Below are positions 20,939-31,680 of a stretch of 64,000 nucleotides of DNA, piece by piece. Below the pieces are notes generated by a model. That model saw nothing but the letters and a program-made list of their open reading frames with translations, had not been told where the DNA came from and searched no databases. Where the stretch lies: NCBI GenBank assembly GCA_022701365.1, contig JAKUHH010000014.1, positions 470,997-534,996 of the forward strand. Reading direction: 5' to 3'. This stretch comes from Mycocentrospora acerina. Lineage: Eukaryota; Ascomycota; Dothideomycetes; Pleosporales. The position numbers and the translations under genes were made by a program. How positions within the stretch are numbered: position 1 is the stretch's first letter; each line of letters opens with the position of its first letter.

Positions 20939-22522
20939 TGCTGTTCTCATCGTGTGCAGTTGCAGTGCGTTTGTGGACGGAGTGCGTGTGCGGGCAAGGT
21001 TTGCGTCTCGGTGGCGAAAAGGAAAACAAAAAGCGAGCCATAGTGGTACAAAGTGAAAGCCAGAGGCAGCCTCATTTGCGTTGTCGTCACTGCCCTCATT
21101 TCCGCAGGAACGGCGGGCGCGGGCAGCCAACAGGACGAAACCTTGGGGTGCGGAACATGTGATTGCGCGGGGAAGAGCCACTTACCATTTTGTGTGGTTT
21201 TGAGTAAAAAGGAACAAGTAAAGGCTATCTCAACGTCCAAAAAGTGTGTATAGGCAATGTAAGGTGTTGAGATGGGCAACAGCAGGGGCTGTTTGATGTG
21301 GGCTGAGCGTGGGCCGCGTAGTGCGTCGAGCGCAAATACTCCCCGCCAAGATTCGGTTGTCAGGGAGACACTGCTGTGAAATGTGCATCAATCCAGCGCC
21401 GATCAAGCTCTCTCACGATTCACTGGCTTTGGCAATAAACGCCATGTATCTCGTATTGGATGATCATAGGTTGATCGCATTCTTGAAAGGCTGGTGTTTA
21501 CCTTTGTCTTGTCTTCTTGCCTTGCTCTCGTTTGGGCTCCCTCACCGCCTCGATGCACGCTACCGCGGCCTGCTCTGGTTCACTCAACGTGGCGCCTTGT
21601 CCACATTGGTACAGGCGGTATAGATCTCCGTTCACGTCAAATCCATAGTTATTTTTTCTGTTCATCTTGTTCGTTTCGTCTCGTGTCAAGATTCACGTAC
21701 TACTGAAAATGAAGTGGTTTGTTCAAAGAAGACGCCTATCGCGCTGTGATAGAAGCCTCGCACCAGATTTTTGTCAAAACTCGCCAGAGATAACCAAGAG
21801 CGAGTAAGTATCTCAAGCATGACAAGAAGTTTTACGGCAATAAACTTCAGAGTCAGGTATCAAATTAGTTGCAGCCGTGTGAGATATGTTGGTCGACGTG
21901 AAAAGAGAAATAGTTTCTTGCATCAAATCAGAAGCAGACCAGAGCAGCGAAATTATCATGTTTACAACAGTGCCGCATCTCTTCAAACCCCCAACAATAT
22001 TAGAGAGAGCTTCAGAAAGTTACTACTTATCTTAAGGGGCTAAATAGAACCCCCATATTCTGGTACACATGTTGAATACCATCTCTTACTTCACTGAAGC
22101 ATTTTTCTATAAACAACGAAATTTCCTGCCTGACGACTTGAGGTGAACCCCATCTTGAGGAATAGAGCACACCATCGAGGATGCCACGATGATAGGCTTC
22201 GCAACATTGTGGAGTCAAGAGCCATATACCAAATGTCATCGCTTTGAGAGTTTTGCTCATTTCCCCAAGCGATAGTTCGTCAACCAATCAATTACGGTGC
22301 GAACATTTGTTTCAGTGAGACACCTTGAAGTCAAGGTAATGTTTACTTGGAGAAGAAAGGTACTAAAGCTCAAAGAGGAAGGTGAGTTTTCACCATCAGG
22401 CGCGCCATCAACTTCTACTCACCCCCACTAGATCCTGCGACTCTTGCCCATAAAACTTCTCTTCTGCGTTCTGAGAGTAAATATTACACTCTCGTCACAT
22501 GATACCAACATAACAATATGCC
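20939..22522. other. intergenic with one possible small ORF
   Basis: About 1.6 kb with no domain-bearing gene. A small candidate ORF at 21498-21665 is listed separately. The stretch 21710-22500 becomes more AT-rich and marks the transition to the accessory block. Confidence 0.45.
21498..21665 (-). CDS. possible small protein, unrecognised
   Basis: From the ATG at 21665 the frame gives 55 aa beginning MNRKNNYGFDVNGDLYRLYQ and continuing CGQGATLSEPEQAAVACIEAVREP. Composition and codon use look coding. A GTAAAC donor overlaps the end and an acceptor about 100 bases later would add only a few residues. There is no known domain. It could be a genuine short protein or an exon of a larger gene whose remainder I cannot find. 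Confidence 0.3.
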   Translation of the reverse strand: MNRKNNYGFDVNGDLYRLYQCGQGATLSEPEQAAVACIEAVREPKREQGKKTRQR

Positions 22523-24119
22523 ATGAATTCGTTACCTGGTCGACATGCAGCAACTCATCGCGCAGCGGTTGTACTCATCTTTGCCTGTAGTGCATTTATA
22601 ATTCTACTTCAGTATAGCACTTTGAATATTAGCAAACTATTCAACAATGGAACAGAGTTGCAACACGATTCCAATTATGATGGTGTAGCAAGCCTGGACG
22701 TTTACATACCACCTGGAAGAACAGATGACTTCTACCAAATCGTAAGTAAATCTTGAAAGCTGCTAACTTTACGTATACTAACACTCCCATAGGTAGATGT
22801 CAAATTTGATGGTCAAACCCTTCCTTTCACTTTAGAAACTTCAGCAGCCGACAATTTTGTTGCTACAGAAGAGTGTAATACAGTCGACGTTAACAGTGGC
22901 TGTTACCAATTAGAGGGATCCTATCACATTCAGGTAATTGACTGTTTTTATTTTGTGATTAATAAGTGACTGACCCGAAGAAGGGCGGTACTGCTTTTCT
23001 TCCTGGTGAAGAGTTTGAAACCTTTCTTGGAGAAGGACGTGTCAACGGTAATCTTTCTTCAATATCGGTTGGATTAGACAAGCTAGAAGTCGAGAATGCG
23101 ACTACCGGTAGGCTGCTTACTTTTCTGAATAGAGACATGATACTGATGAGAGAATAAGCATTAATCAATATTGCAACGATTGATGAGTTTCAGAACGGCT
23201 CCTTCTCAGGCTTTCTCGGTCTCGGTTTACGCGTCACTTCTCAGCAATGGGTCAAGTATGGGAGGTTGCCAATCATTGATACTCTCATATTTCAAAAGAG
23301 GTTGAAGCAACCTCTTTTTTCGCTTCGTTCTCCCCGATATGGAGACCCGGAACGACGTGTGGGGAAGTTAACGTTAGGAGATATTGAAGATATCACAGAG
23401 GCTGCAAACATGACTTACCGCGATGTTGTTCCATTCTCAAGGTAGGTAAAGCTCTTCGACTCGTAACTTTTGCTCGTGCTTATTTCTTTGTATCCAGGAA
23501 CCTAAAGCATCTCGATCGCTTGGAAACGGCTGCTTGGTCGGCCACTCTCGAAGGTCTCCGTGTTAACGGTTTAGAGTTACCAGTCACTCCAGGCCTTCTT
23601 CGTTCTGATAAACAGCATGTGTCTGTCTTGGATACTGGCGCTTCGGATATTTATCTTCGCAGCTCAGACTTTTATGCAATTGTGGAGCACCTGGACGGCA
23701 CAAGCACTACTGAAGTGCGCCGCTTTGGAGATAGAGTTTATGTGGAGTGTGATAAGCCGCAGCTTATAGAGTTTAGGTTCAACGATAGATGGTTTCCCGT
23801 TGACCCATTGGACATGCTTGTCGCTGGTTCGAAGCAAGTTATAAATGGCACGACAATGTGAGTTCTTCCCTCCAAACAGATTTCAGAATTGCTGACAATA
23901 GGCTCTGGTAGGTGTCGAGCGAGCATGCGAACATGGAAAAATTCAGTATTTGGAGACTCACTCATGGGTCTGCCATTCCTACGATCTGTCTTTGCTGTTT
24001 TCGATTACGTATCTGCAGATATGCACTCGGCGTCGCCACGACTTGGAATTACGAGTATGGTTGACAAAACCTCGGCTTTGAAACGTTATGGAGAGATGTA
24101 TTCAAATAGACTTCAATGA
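22523..24119 (+). CDS. pepsin-like (A1) protein lacking the first catalytic Asp
   Basis: Six exons are proposed, 22523..22741, 22793..22933, 22981..23107, 23159..23441, 23498..23857 and 23912..24119, giving 445 aa in consistent phase. An N-terminal hydrophobic segment (about residues 14-32) is a signal or signal-anchor. The fold is that of a pepsin-type protease: FDGQTLPFTLETSAADNFVAT at the N-lobe, FSGFLGLGLR, VSVLDTGASDIYLRSSDF at the C-lobe, and FGDSLMGLPFLRSVFAVFDY near the end. In the N-lobe the usual Asp-Thr-Gly is Glu88-Thr-Ser; Asp302-Thr-Gly of the C-lobe is intact. Family members need both Asp residues, so this is probably inactive or altered. The introns with unusual acceptors (22980, 23911) are the less certain ones. 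It neighbours the UstYa and Kex2-repeat genes. Confidence 0.78.
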
Positions 24120-24214
24120 TCCCACTCACAAGAAATTCTGATCAGCTCATAACAATTACTAAGGAATTTCTGGTTTGGATCAGATTAGAATGTCAAGTCG
24201 ACATAACCGTCTAT

Positions 24215-25196
24215 TCATATGTAATCATATACGACAAAGTCATCAGCTTTCGGCTTGATAGAACCCGGCTCCGGCATGCTCATACCCTTCTCCCTTACAA
24301 AGTCGAGAACGGTGTCGTAGTTCCGACAGGTGTGCATTCGGCTCATATCTCCCGTCACCCTCCCCTCCTTACCCAGCCACAGCAGAGGAACAACGCCCAG
24401 GTCGGAAGTACACATCAACCGGCGGCGCAAGAAATCGATGCAATGATCTACTCAAGTAAGCAGGTTGAATCAGCACGAAGGATAAGGAGATGGGCTCACC
24501 GAGATGGAAGTCTTTTAGTCTTGAAGGTCCACCACAATGTTCCTGCTTGGTCATTTTACAATCTTTCTGCTCCTGTTCTCTGGTGAACTCGATATTGAAC
24601 CATAGGTTCTGACGCATCATATCCTGTTATAGGGTCAGATTTTTATGCTCCAACCACAAGGCAACAGCACCCACCAGACAATGTAGTTGATGCAACACCT
24701 CCACGCCTACAGGATAGCCTTGTAACCCCATCTCAGGTGCATCCCAGTAGGCATGCTTTTCTGGGTCAATATCACTCTGCTTTGCATCTTCTTTCGATAC
24801 GAGCATGACCCCACGGTCACCTTGACTTAATGTATTCCATGCTTTATTTGCCTCTGCGGATGCGCGTTTGCGGTAGATGTTATCATCTGGATCGTAGAAC
24901 GTTACGTTCAAGAGTGTAGGCTTTGGTGGAAGAGATAGATTACGGAAGACATTGGGGATGCCGTTTGGTGGCTCGGCAAGGGAACGGTGTGTTCTGGATG
25001 TTGTGTGGTAGGTCACAACAGAAGTGGTGATATTTGTGAGAACTAGAGAGACACAAAGCGCAAGAGGCCATGCCCACTTCTGTGCTTGTCTAGCTTTCCG
25101 ATTGCTGCCATAGATCAATGTGTCATCTGAAGAGAGGAGACTAGTCGTTGATTCATCGTCTTTGAGGTCAGAGTCGTACTTCTCCGGCGTACTCAT
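24215..25196 (-). CDS. UstYa-family (DUF3328) oxidase/cyclase
   Basis: Three exons, 25196..24675, 24623..24500 and 24447..24215, give 292 aa. A short acidic cytosolic tail, one transmembrane helix (about 41-63) and a lumenal domain follow. Both diagnostic HxxHC motifs are present: HQLHC at 169-173 and HLDHC at 214-218, the latter in DHCIDFLRRRLMC. UstYa proteins act on Kex2-processed peptide cores or other secondary metabolites, and in dikaritin pathways they carry out oxidative macrocyclisation; that is family knowledge. The first intron lies directly after HQLHCL and the second inside the second HxxHC, so the annotation depends on both. It is transcribed away from the repeat-precursor gene 2.2 kb away. 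The presence of both motifs argues for an active protein. Confidence 0.93.
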
Positions 25197-26024
25197 GATG
25201 TTGGCGATTTAAGGTTCAAGAATAGAGTCAGAGATGACCCAAAATTCACTCAAAGTCACAGCCCGACAACCAGAACAGCAGAGAGCCTTGTCCCCCATCT
25301 CAACCCTCCCATTGCCACCACGCACGTGAGACTCCAGACTACACATTACACCAGCAAAACGGGGCGAAATCCACGGCACGCCTAAGCACATACAACCTTC
25401 CGCATGCGGTAACAACCTGGCTCCACGTTTGCATACTTCTGGCCTGCCTTACAGTATCTCGACGGTATAGATCGCGCTCCATGTGCGTAATCCACATATT
25501 CAATCACGCCGTAGATACCCGTATGCGCCAGCAAGGATACGGGAGCGGCTTTTCCTACGGACCGTTTCGTCAGCCGTCTGACTGGGCGTAAGCTTATTTC
25601 GAGTCATGGCAAGCTGGCCAAAAGAAGAAGGTCGACGGCGGGGTTGATACCCAAACTGTGGAAGCTAATGTATGGTTTGTGCTGCTGGGTTGTGGTAGGT
25701 AGGATTACCTGGCAGATGGTAATCGTGCTGTAACCCTACATTTAGGCGTCCTGCCAAAAGAAGACGCACTTGGTAGACTCGATGACGCGAGTCTACTGGC
25801 ATTAGTTTAGGCACTAGAGAGCGTTTTTTGAGGGGTAAGGCGGATGACGAGACTCTTGGAAACACGGCGTGGCGGGAGGAAGAAAGCTTCATTGAACAGA
25901 CATGAGACCATTTGTTCCTATCAACATTGCAAAATAGCAGAAAAAAAGCTTTCGTATCACACAAAAATACAAATTCAAAAAAGCTAATACCTCAAGTACT
26001 ATCTCTACACTAACCTCAAATTCC
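25197..26024. other. intergenic within the candidate cluster
   Basis: No gene seen. It contains the promoter of the UstYa gene and the 3' flank of the divergent HxxHC gene. Confidence 0.5.
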
Positions 26025-26765
26025 TCACCAGATCGTCTTCCGGCATCGGTAGAACCCCAACTCAACTTCACTCCAATCTCCCGGACCTTCACATCCAATG
26101 GTTAGCTGATCTGCGCAATGTCCTGTGTGATGCGCGCTGATTGTTTTGTTGTCGAGGAATTCTTTCCTCTGATCAAGAGCAAACTGCAGTTTCCTCCACT
26201 GAAACAAGCAGTGTTCGCCATGATACCTATTCATCACATCAATATCGATTCTTGTTTCGTCATCCGATCACTCAATGGGTACTTACTTGCTTGTGTAGAT
26301 CATGACGTGCTTTCCTGCCCAGAGATCCTCTGGCGCAATCTCATCTGTCATGTTCTTGTCGGTGTACCACTTACGGTCTTCAAACACGGGCCAGTTGTCG
26401 CTGAAGTCCTTCCACGAGCATTGCGGTGGCATCCAACCATAAAACAGTGGCTCCATGACGCATCCTCGTTGCTTTGCAAGGGCGCTGTTTCGGCCGCAGT
26501 GATTCCATTCTTCTGCTTCGATTTGGGCAGCAGTTTTAGGAATAGGAGTGAGAATGCGGACTAATACAACGGAGAGGAGGGTGATGACGAGAGCGGAGAA
26601 TAAACCAGCAAGAAAAGGATAGAATTTTGTGCGGGAGTGTTTGGCGTGTGGTATCTGTTCCTTGGTAGAAGGTAGATCGGTTTCGGAGTCTTGGAGGGAG
26701 GAATACTGTATGCCTTTTTTGCTGGAGGGATTATAGTTCTGTAAAGCTTCTGTGACGAAACCCAT
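26025..26765 (-). CDS. divergent UstYa-like membrane protein
   Basis: Two exons, 26765..26287 and 26226..26025, give 226 aa; the donor is GTAAGT and the acceptor AATAG. The chosen ATG at 26765 gives MGFVTEALQNYNPSS. There is a single transmembrane helix (about 50-72), then a Cys-spaced segment WNHCGRNSALAKQRGC, GWMPPQCSW and two HxxHC motifs: HGEHC at 162-166 and HTGHC at 193-197. Spacing between the motifs (31 residues) is shorter than in the neighbouring UstYa, and overall sequence is unlike it. I recognise the Cys-x-GC plus W-P-C layout from uncharacterised fungal proteins found beside secondary-metabolite genes. Whether it is catalytic is unknown; the paired HxxHC motifs support a UstYa-like role. 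Confidence 0.8.
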
Positions 26766-27438
26766 GGCTAGCTGTAGAGTGAAGAGCAATGACAACTATC
26801 AGTTGTGGTAGAAAAGTAAGGGGGGATTAGAATGGTCGTGGAAAGGACGTGAGGATTAAACTCAATCAACGCGATATGTTCAACCGATTGCGCACTAACC
26901 AGACAACTAAGCGGGGCGAACTACCTTGCAACAGGCCCCCCAATTCCTGTATCTCTACCAAATCCGTGGGGATCGACGGCACGCGAGCCAGCAGTTTTCG
27001 GAAGGTAGATATGCATTGTATTACACCATCGCAATAGTGGCAAGCACACAACACATATTCCAGGCCTATCGACTCCCTGACAAAGTATCATAATCCACTT
27101 CCAGACACGGAATAATAGCCCGTATAGCATGCAGGGACGTTTCATCGCATCCCCGGTTGTGGTATCAGATGCTGCCAAGACTGATTTCGCCACTACATTG
27201 GTAGAATAACACACCATTAATGTGACATACCCTGATCGATGGCGAAGCCGCCTAAAATATGATGATGGAGGCTTGCAGGTGGATTTCGATAAGCCACCGT
27301 CTAGCAGCGGCATGAGACTAGTCGTTGGAAATGGTACGGCGATATTGGCATGCATCCGTGTCACATCGTGTATATAAGAGTAGGACAACCTAAACTGCCA
27401 GTGTGTCAATAACAACCTCCAAAAACTTCCATCTCATC
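26766..27438. other. intergenic, shared upstream region of the precursor gene
   Basis: This 673-bp region lies between the divergent starts of the UstYa-like gene and the Kex2-repeat precursor, so it could be a bidirectional promoter. A TATA box is listed separately. Confidence 0.5.
27371..27377 (+). promoter_or_regulatory. TATA box of the precursor gene
   Basis: TATATAA (followed by GAG) lies 62-68 bases before the ATG at 27439. This is a strong TATA element for a fungal gene, consistent with high inducible expression, as for a peptide-precursor gene. Confidence 0.55.
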
Positions 27439-28074
27439 ATGAAATACCTCATTGTTCTTGCTCTTACGGCCGCTGGCCTTGCCGCCCCTGTAGCAGACAG
27501 AATAACATGTATGTTGTCTCCCTCCTTTTGACATGTAAATTGTTATTCATAAGTAGTAGTTGGCGGCTACTCTGTCCCTCCAGGTGCTGAAGGTGAATCT
27601 GTGGAGAAGCGCGTCGACCGAGGTCCATTTGGCCCTTACGCCGTCCCCCCAGGTGCTGAGGGCGAGACTGCCGAGAAGCGTGCGACTACTTTTGGTGGTT
27701 ACGTTGTTCCTGCCGGCGCTGAAGGTGACTCCGTTGAGAAGCGCGGGGGTGCATTTGCGCCTTACGGCGTCCCTGCCGGTGCTGAAGGTGACTCTGCTGA
27801 GAAGCGCGGGTCTGGTCCATTTGGCGGATACGCTGTCCCTCCAGGTGCTGAGGGTGAGACTGTGGAGAAGCGCGTCGACCGAGGTCCATTTGGCCCTTAC
27901 GCCGTCCCCCCAGGTGCTGAGGGCGAGACCGCTGAGAAGCGTGCGACTACTTTTGGTGGTTACGTGGTTCCTCCAGGTGCTGAAGGCGAATCTGCTGAGA
28001 AACGCGCTGATAGGGGTCCCTTTGGTGGATACGCTGTTCCCCCAGGCGCTGAGGGCGAGGCTGCTGAGAAATAG
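27439..28074 (+). CDS. Kex2-processed repeat peptide precursor (candidate RiPP)
   Basis: Two exons, 27439..27508 and 27554..28074, give 196 aa. A signal peptide (MKYLIVLALTAAGLAAPVA) is followed by eight tandem segments of about 21 residues. Each contains F-G/A-[GP]-Y-x-V-P-[PA]-G-A-E-G-[ED] and seven end in E-K-R. The four-residue motif is YSVP once, YAVP four times, YVVP twice and YGVP once. Lys-Arg is the Kex2 cleavage signal, so the secretory pathway would release seven or eight similar peptides. This layout (signal peptide, repeated Tyr-bearing core, acidic spacer, KR) is that of dikaritin-type fungal RiPP precursors and of other Kex2-processed repeat proteins. The intron ends in AAG at 27553, which is the acceptor that gives an open junction. 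The last segment stops after E-K; in-frame AAG CGG follows the stop. Confidence 0.9.
27610..28071 (+). repeat. tandem 60-66-bp coding repeats
   Basis: These repeats encode the segments of the precursor. Units starting at 27610 and 27871 are nearly identical over about 100 bases, at an offset of 261 bases (four units), which points to a recent block duplication inside the array. Confidence 0.85.
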
Positions 28075-29008
28075 AAGCGGAATACGTGTGCGTGTATGTA
28101 TTTTGCCAAGCTTTTTATTAAGATAGCAATACTGACGAGGTGTAGTTGTGATTAGCTGTAGATAGTATCTCAGCAAGACTTGGAAAGGGTGGGGTTGTTA
28201 TGAACATTCTCTTTGAAGAATGATTGGCAAGAAATCTGATGATCTTTCAGTTGTTCTCTTTGATAAGCTGGATTGAAACGAAATGAAATGAGATAAAATG
28301 ATAGCTTTTACTACTTGTGCATATCGCCTGTGATCTGATCTTGGTCATCGCCGTGTGAGAGTATAGCCGTATGGTGCTTCACTAACGCTCTCCGCAGCTT
28401 GATCTTACAGAGATTAGCTTGGTCTTACAGACATTTTCTCTTTCTCGTCCTGTGACTCTACCGATTTATTGATTGGAATTCTCACCATAGTGCACTGACT
28501 ACACATTTCTTCGTTCAATACACTAGCCGATGGTTGTCTCTTCTTGAGGACGATAAGAGGATTTCGGCAGAGCATATGGACTTAGGTACATGAGGCTGTA
28601 TAAGAAATCACCTAGTAGAGGCGTTCGACTTAGCTCTTCAAAAGTTAACAGTATATACTATCAGTAACAGATGCGCTAATGTCTGCAGAGACATGATGAT
28701 GATGATGATGAAGTTAAGAGCGAGGCTTCAGTTCTTCATGCGCATGATCGACCTGTTCATGGTTATGTTGAAATTCGTGCGCAACAAGATCGCGAGCTGT
28801 TGTCTTTCTTGGTACAACCATACTTGGCGTTGCATCGTTCAAGGTTCGTTGACAATGAATAGTGAGGCAGACACGACACGTGCTTGCGCATGATCGATGA
28901 CGAAACGCGCTATGCCCGATTCAGATAGCTCCCCCAGGTCCGAGGTCACCGCGTCACCGCGTCAACGCCACTCAGCTCACGATAGCTACACCAACATCAT
29001 CAGCAGCT
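28075..29008. other. intergenic, nothing recognised
   Basis: Moderately AT-rich. An ATGATGATG run at 28694 opens a spurious small frame. It lies between the precursor and aminopeptidase genes. Confidence 0.5.
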
Positions 29009-30258
29009 ATGAAATCCTCTCTATTGCTATCGCTGTACACTGCATCTCTTGCTGCTGCTATCGCGCATCCGAAAGACCCCCAGGTGGTACTTCAGAACCC
29101 ACAAGTAACCATCGAGGAGCCTGATGAGTATCTTATTGAGCTGTCTCCCGGCGAGACGCGTTGGGTGACCGAGGATGAGAAATGGGCACTTCGTCGCGTA
29201 CGTATAAAACCAGTGCTTTTGTGTGATCGACTTGATAGACTGGAAAGGTTTATCGAAAGCATATTTCTGACCTGTTGTAGCAAAACATTAACTTCTTCGA
29301 CATCACGCACAGTGAAGACCTCAGCGAATTGAGCGCTAAAATCAGTGCCAACAAAGTGACATTCCCGTCTAAAACTGCACACAACGAGACTATCTTTCCC
29401 CTCCTCAAGAAGCTTGAGAAGGACAACATGCGCAAGCATTTGGAAGTCTTCACTTCCTTTCACACGCGCTATTACAAGTCAAAATATGGTGTAGAGTCGT
29501 CCGCATGGCTTCTTGACCAAGTCAGCACTACGCTTTCAAATGCAGGAGCTGTCAACGCATCTGTCAAGGCATTCCCACACCCTTGGGGACAGTCGTCCAT
29601 TATCGCGACAATCCCAGGCAAGAGCGATAAGACTGTTGTCATTGGTGCTCATCAAGACAGCATCAATCTCTTTCTTCCTTCTATCTTGGCTGCGCCAGGC
29701 GCGGATGACGACGGTAGCGGTACCGTTACCATTCTTGAAGCACTACGTGTACTACTCCAGAGCAAGGACATTCTCAAGGGCGAGGCATCGAACACTGTCG
29801 AGTTCCACTGGTATTCCGCAGAGGAGGGTGGTCTTCTTGGCTCACAGGCTATCTTCCAAACATACCAGAAAGAGGGTCGAGATGTGAAGGCTATGTTGCA
29901 GCAGGATATGACCGGTTACGTACAGAAGACACTTGATGCCGGCGAGCCGGAATCTGTAGGCGTCATCACCGACTTCGTCGACCCTGGTCTCACCGAGTTC
30001 ATCAAGGAGGTCATCACTACGTACTGCGATATTCCGTACATCCTGACTAAATGCGGTTATGCCTGTTCTGACCATGCAAGTGCATCCAAGGCCGGTTATC
30101 CATCAGCCTTTGTCATCGAGTCTGACTTCAAGTACTCGGACAACAAGATCCACACTACCGAAGACAAGATTGAGTACCTCAACTTCGACCACATGCTCCA
30201 GCATGCGAAGTTGACGCTTGGCTTGGCGTACGAGCTTGCATTTGCGGAGTTCAAGTAA
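29009..30258 (+). CDS. secreted M28 (leucine-type) aminopeptidase
   Basis: Two exons, 29009..29197 and 29281..30258, give 388 aa. A signal peptide (MKSSLLLSLYTASLAAAIA) is followed by a propeptide of about 75 residues and a catalytic domain. The zinc ligands of the two-zinc M28 site are visible: H187 and the adjacent D in GAHQDS (185-190), the bridging Asp in GADDDGSG (204-210), the Glu pair in SAEEGG (244-245), QQDMTG (Asp) and H328 in CSDHASA. A Cys pair surrounding the terminal His (KCGYACSDH) is the usual disulphide. This resembles the secreted leucine aminopeptidases of filamentous fungi, which trim N-terminal residues of peptides. It lies 0.9 kb downstream of the Kex2-repeat gene, so trimming of released peptides is possible but only inferred. 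Confidence 0.95.
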
Positions 30259-31680
30259 ACTTGATGATAGAAGGAATCCAGAGCACCTACTTTGCACAGT
30301 ATAGGATACAAATTGTGTTCAGTCGTCGTTTGTGTGATCGGGCACAGGCTAGTTTGATAGCTGTTTATGTACAACATCCCGAACTAGTAGATACCTCTAC
30401 CAATTAGCATACAATGATATTGATTTAGTCCGTATGCTGGCTTATCCCTTTTCAAAGGGACGTCTAATAGGCCAATCGAGGTTATCGGTAGAGCTAGTGT
30501 ATCCAAGCGAGTGATGATAAGACGTGAAAGAAGAAAAACTGAAAAAGTAAGTAGGCAGGCTTATATCACTTTTCTATCCCGCCCATCTCTGTTGCTACCA
30601 ACCACCTCACAAACCAGTCATGTATGTCCCCGGCCATCCTGCCTTTTTGACTTGAGGCGAAAATCGTGGTTAGCCCAGCCATCGTGGCATATTCTGAGCG
30701 GTGCATTTGTGCCAGAAGTATGGAGTCAAGACGAAAAGAAGACCGAAGAGTTTGCCATAGCCCTAGGTGGTGGAGCAGTGATGGTTAGTGATGAAGACTG
30801 TCAGAATTGTGCCTAAAAGCCATAGGTTCATCGTTACATATGCAGCCTTGAGCATCAGAATGAGGAGCATGTGTAATTTTAGCCGATGAAGTGGATGTTT
30901 CGGCGCAGACCGAATGTTCACACTGACATTCTACCCCATTTCGCTAAATATGAGGTGAGGATAGCGGGATCTGCTTTGAGCAGCCACCTGCTTTGACAAC
31001 GGATTGTCAAATGTGTTGTGAGTTTAAGTTCTTTTTTCTCCTCCACTGGTAGATCGACTAACATATCGTTGCCTTGGCTTGCCGTGTAATCTTCCCATAT
31101 TAGGGTAAGACACTATCATCACAGGGACCTGTATGAAAAGTGAACTTGGCCAATCGGTTTGGTGTTAAGATTCACATGCCGTTGATTAGGCGTCACTGTT
31201 CCTGGCTAACTGCACCGTTCCCACGTGGATTGCTTTTTTCCGCTGCCAGCCACAAGGAAACACTAGCCTGAAGAATGCCACGCTTTTGTATGGCTTTTCG
31301 AGAAAAAAGATTTGCCACTGCAACTTTGCACAGACTGCAGGCAGGCACAAGTACGAAATCTCATCTCGCATGTACGCATGTCAGCCTCGTCTGTAGTGGC
31401 ACGGGACCTGGAAGGCGGGTACGCTTCTTACCTCAGGACGTGTGCGAAGGAACCCAACCTCGGTGGTTGTAATATAAAGATAGATACGTACAGTCGACTT
31501 TTCAGTATCAAAAATCAGCTTTCCTTCACATTACAACATCTTTACACCAGCCTCTTCTGTATCAAGATCCACTGCTTGAGTACAGTCTAGACACACTTTA
31601 ACCTCACATCTTATCTTCTATTCCTGTTTGACCAGGGAGACTGAATTTCAAACCCACAAATAAATTCAAGAAGATACACA
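30259..31680. other. intergenic, about 1.4 kb, nothing recognised
   Basis: No domain-bearing frame. A TATAAA element at 31473-31478 precedes the lysozyme-like gene by about 200 bp, with a long pyrimidine-rich leader. Confidence 0.45.

Noticed and set aside
22027..22287. Minus-strand 86-residue frame with a plausible look (GIWLLTPQCCEAYHRGI)
   Set aside because: It starts at a TTG, has no ATG, no recognised domain and no joinable exons. Possibly a relic, but unsupported.
27547..28176. Antisense frame over the Kex2-repeat gene
   Set aside because: It mirrors the repeat on the opposite strand without signal peptide logic or processing sites.
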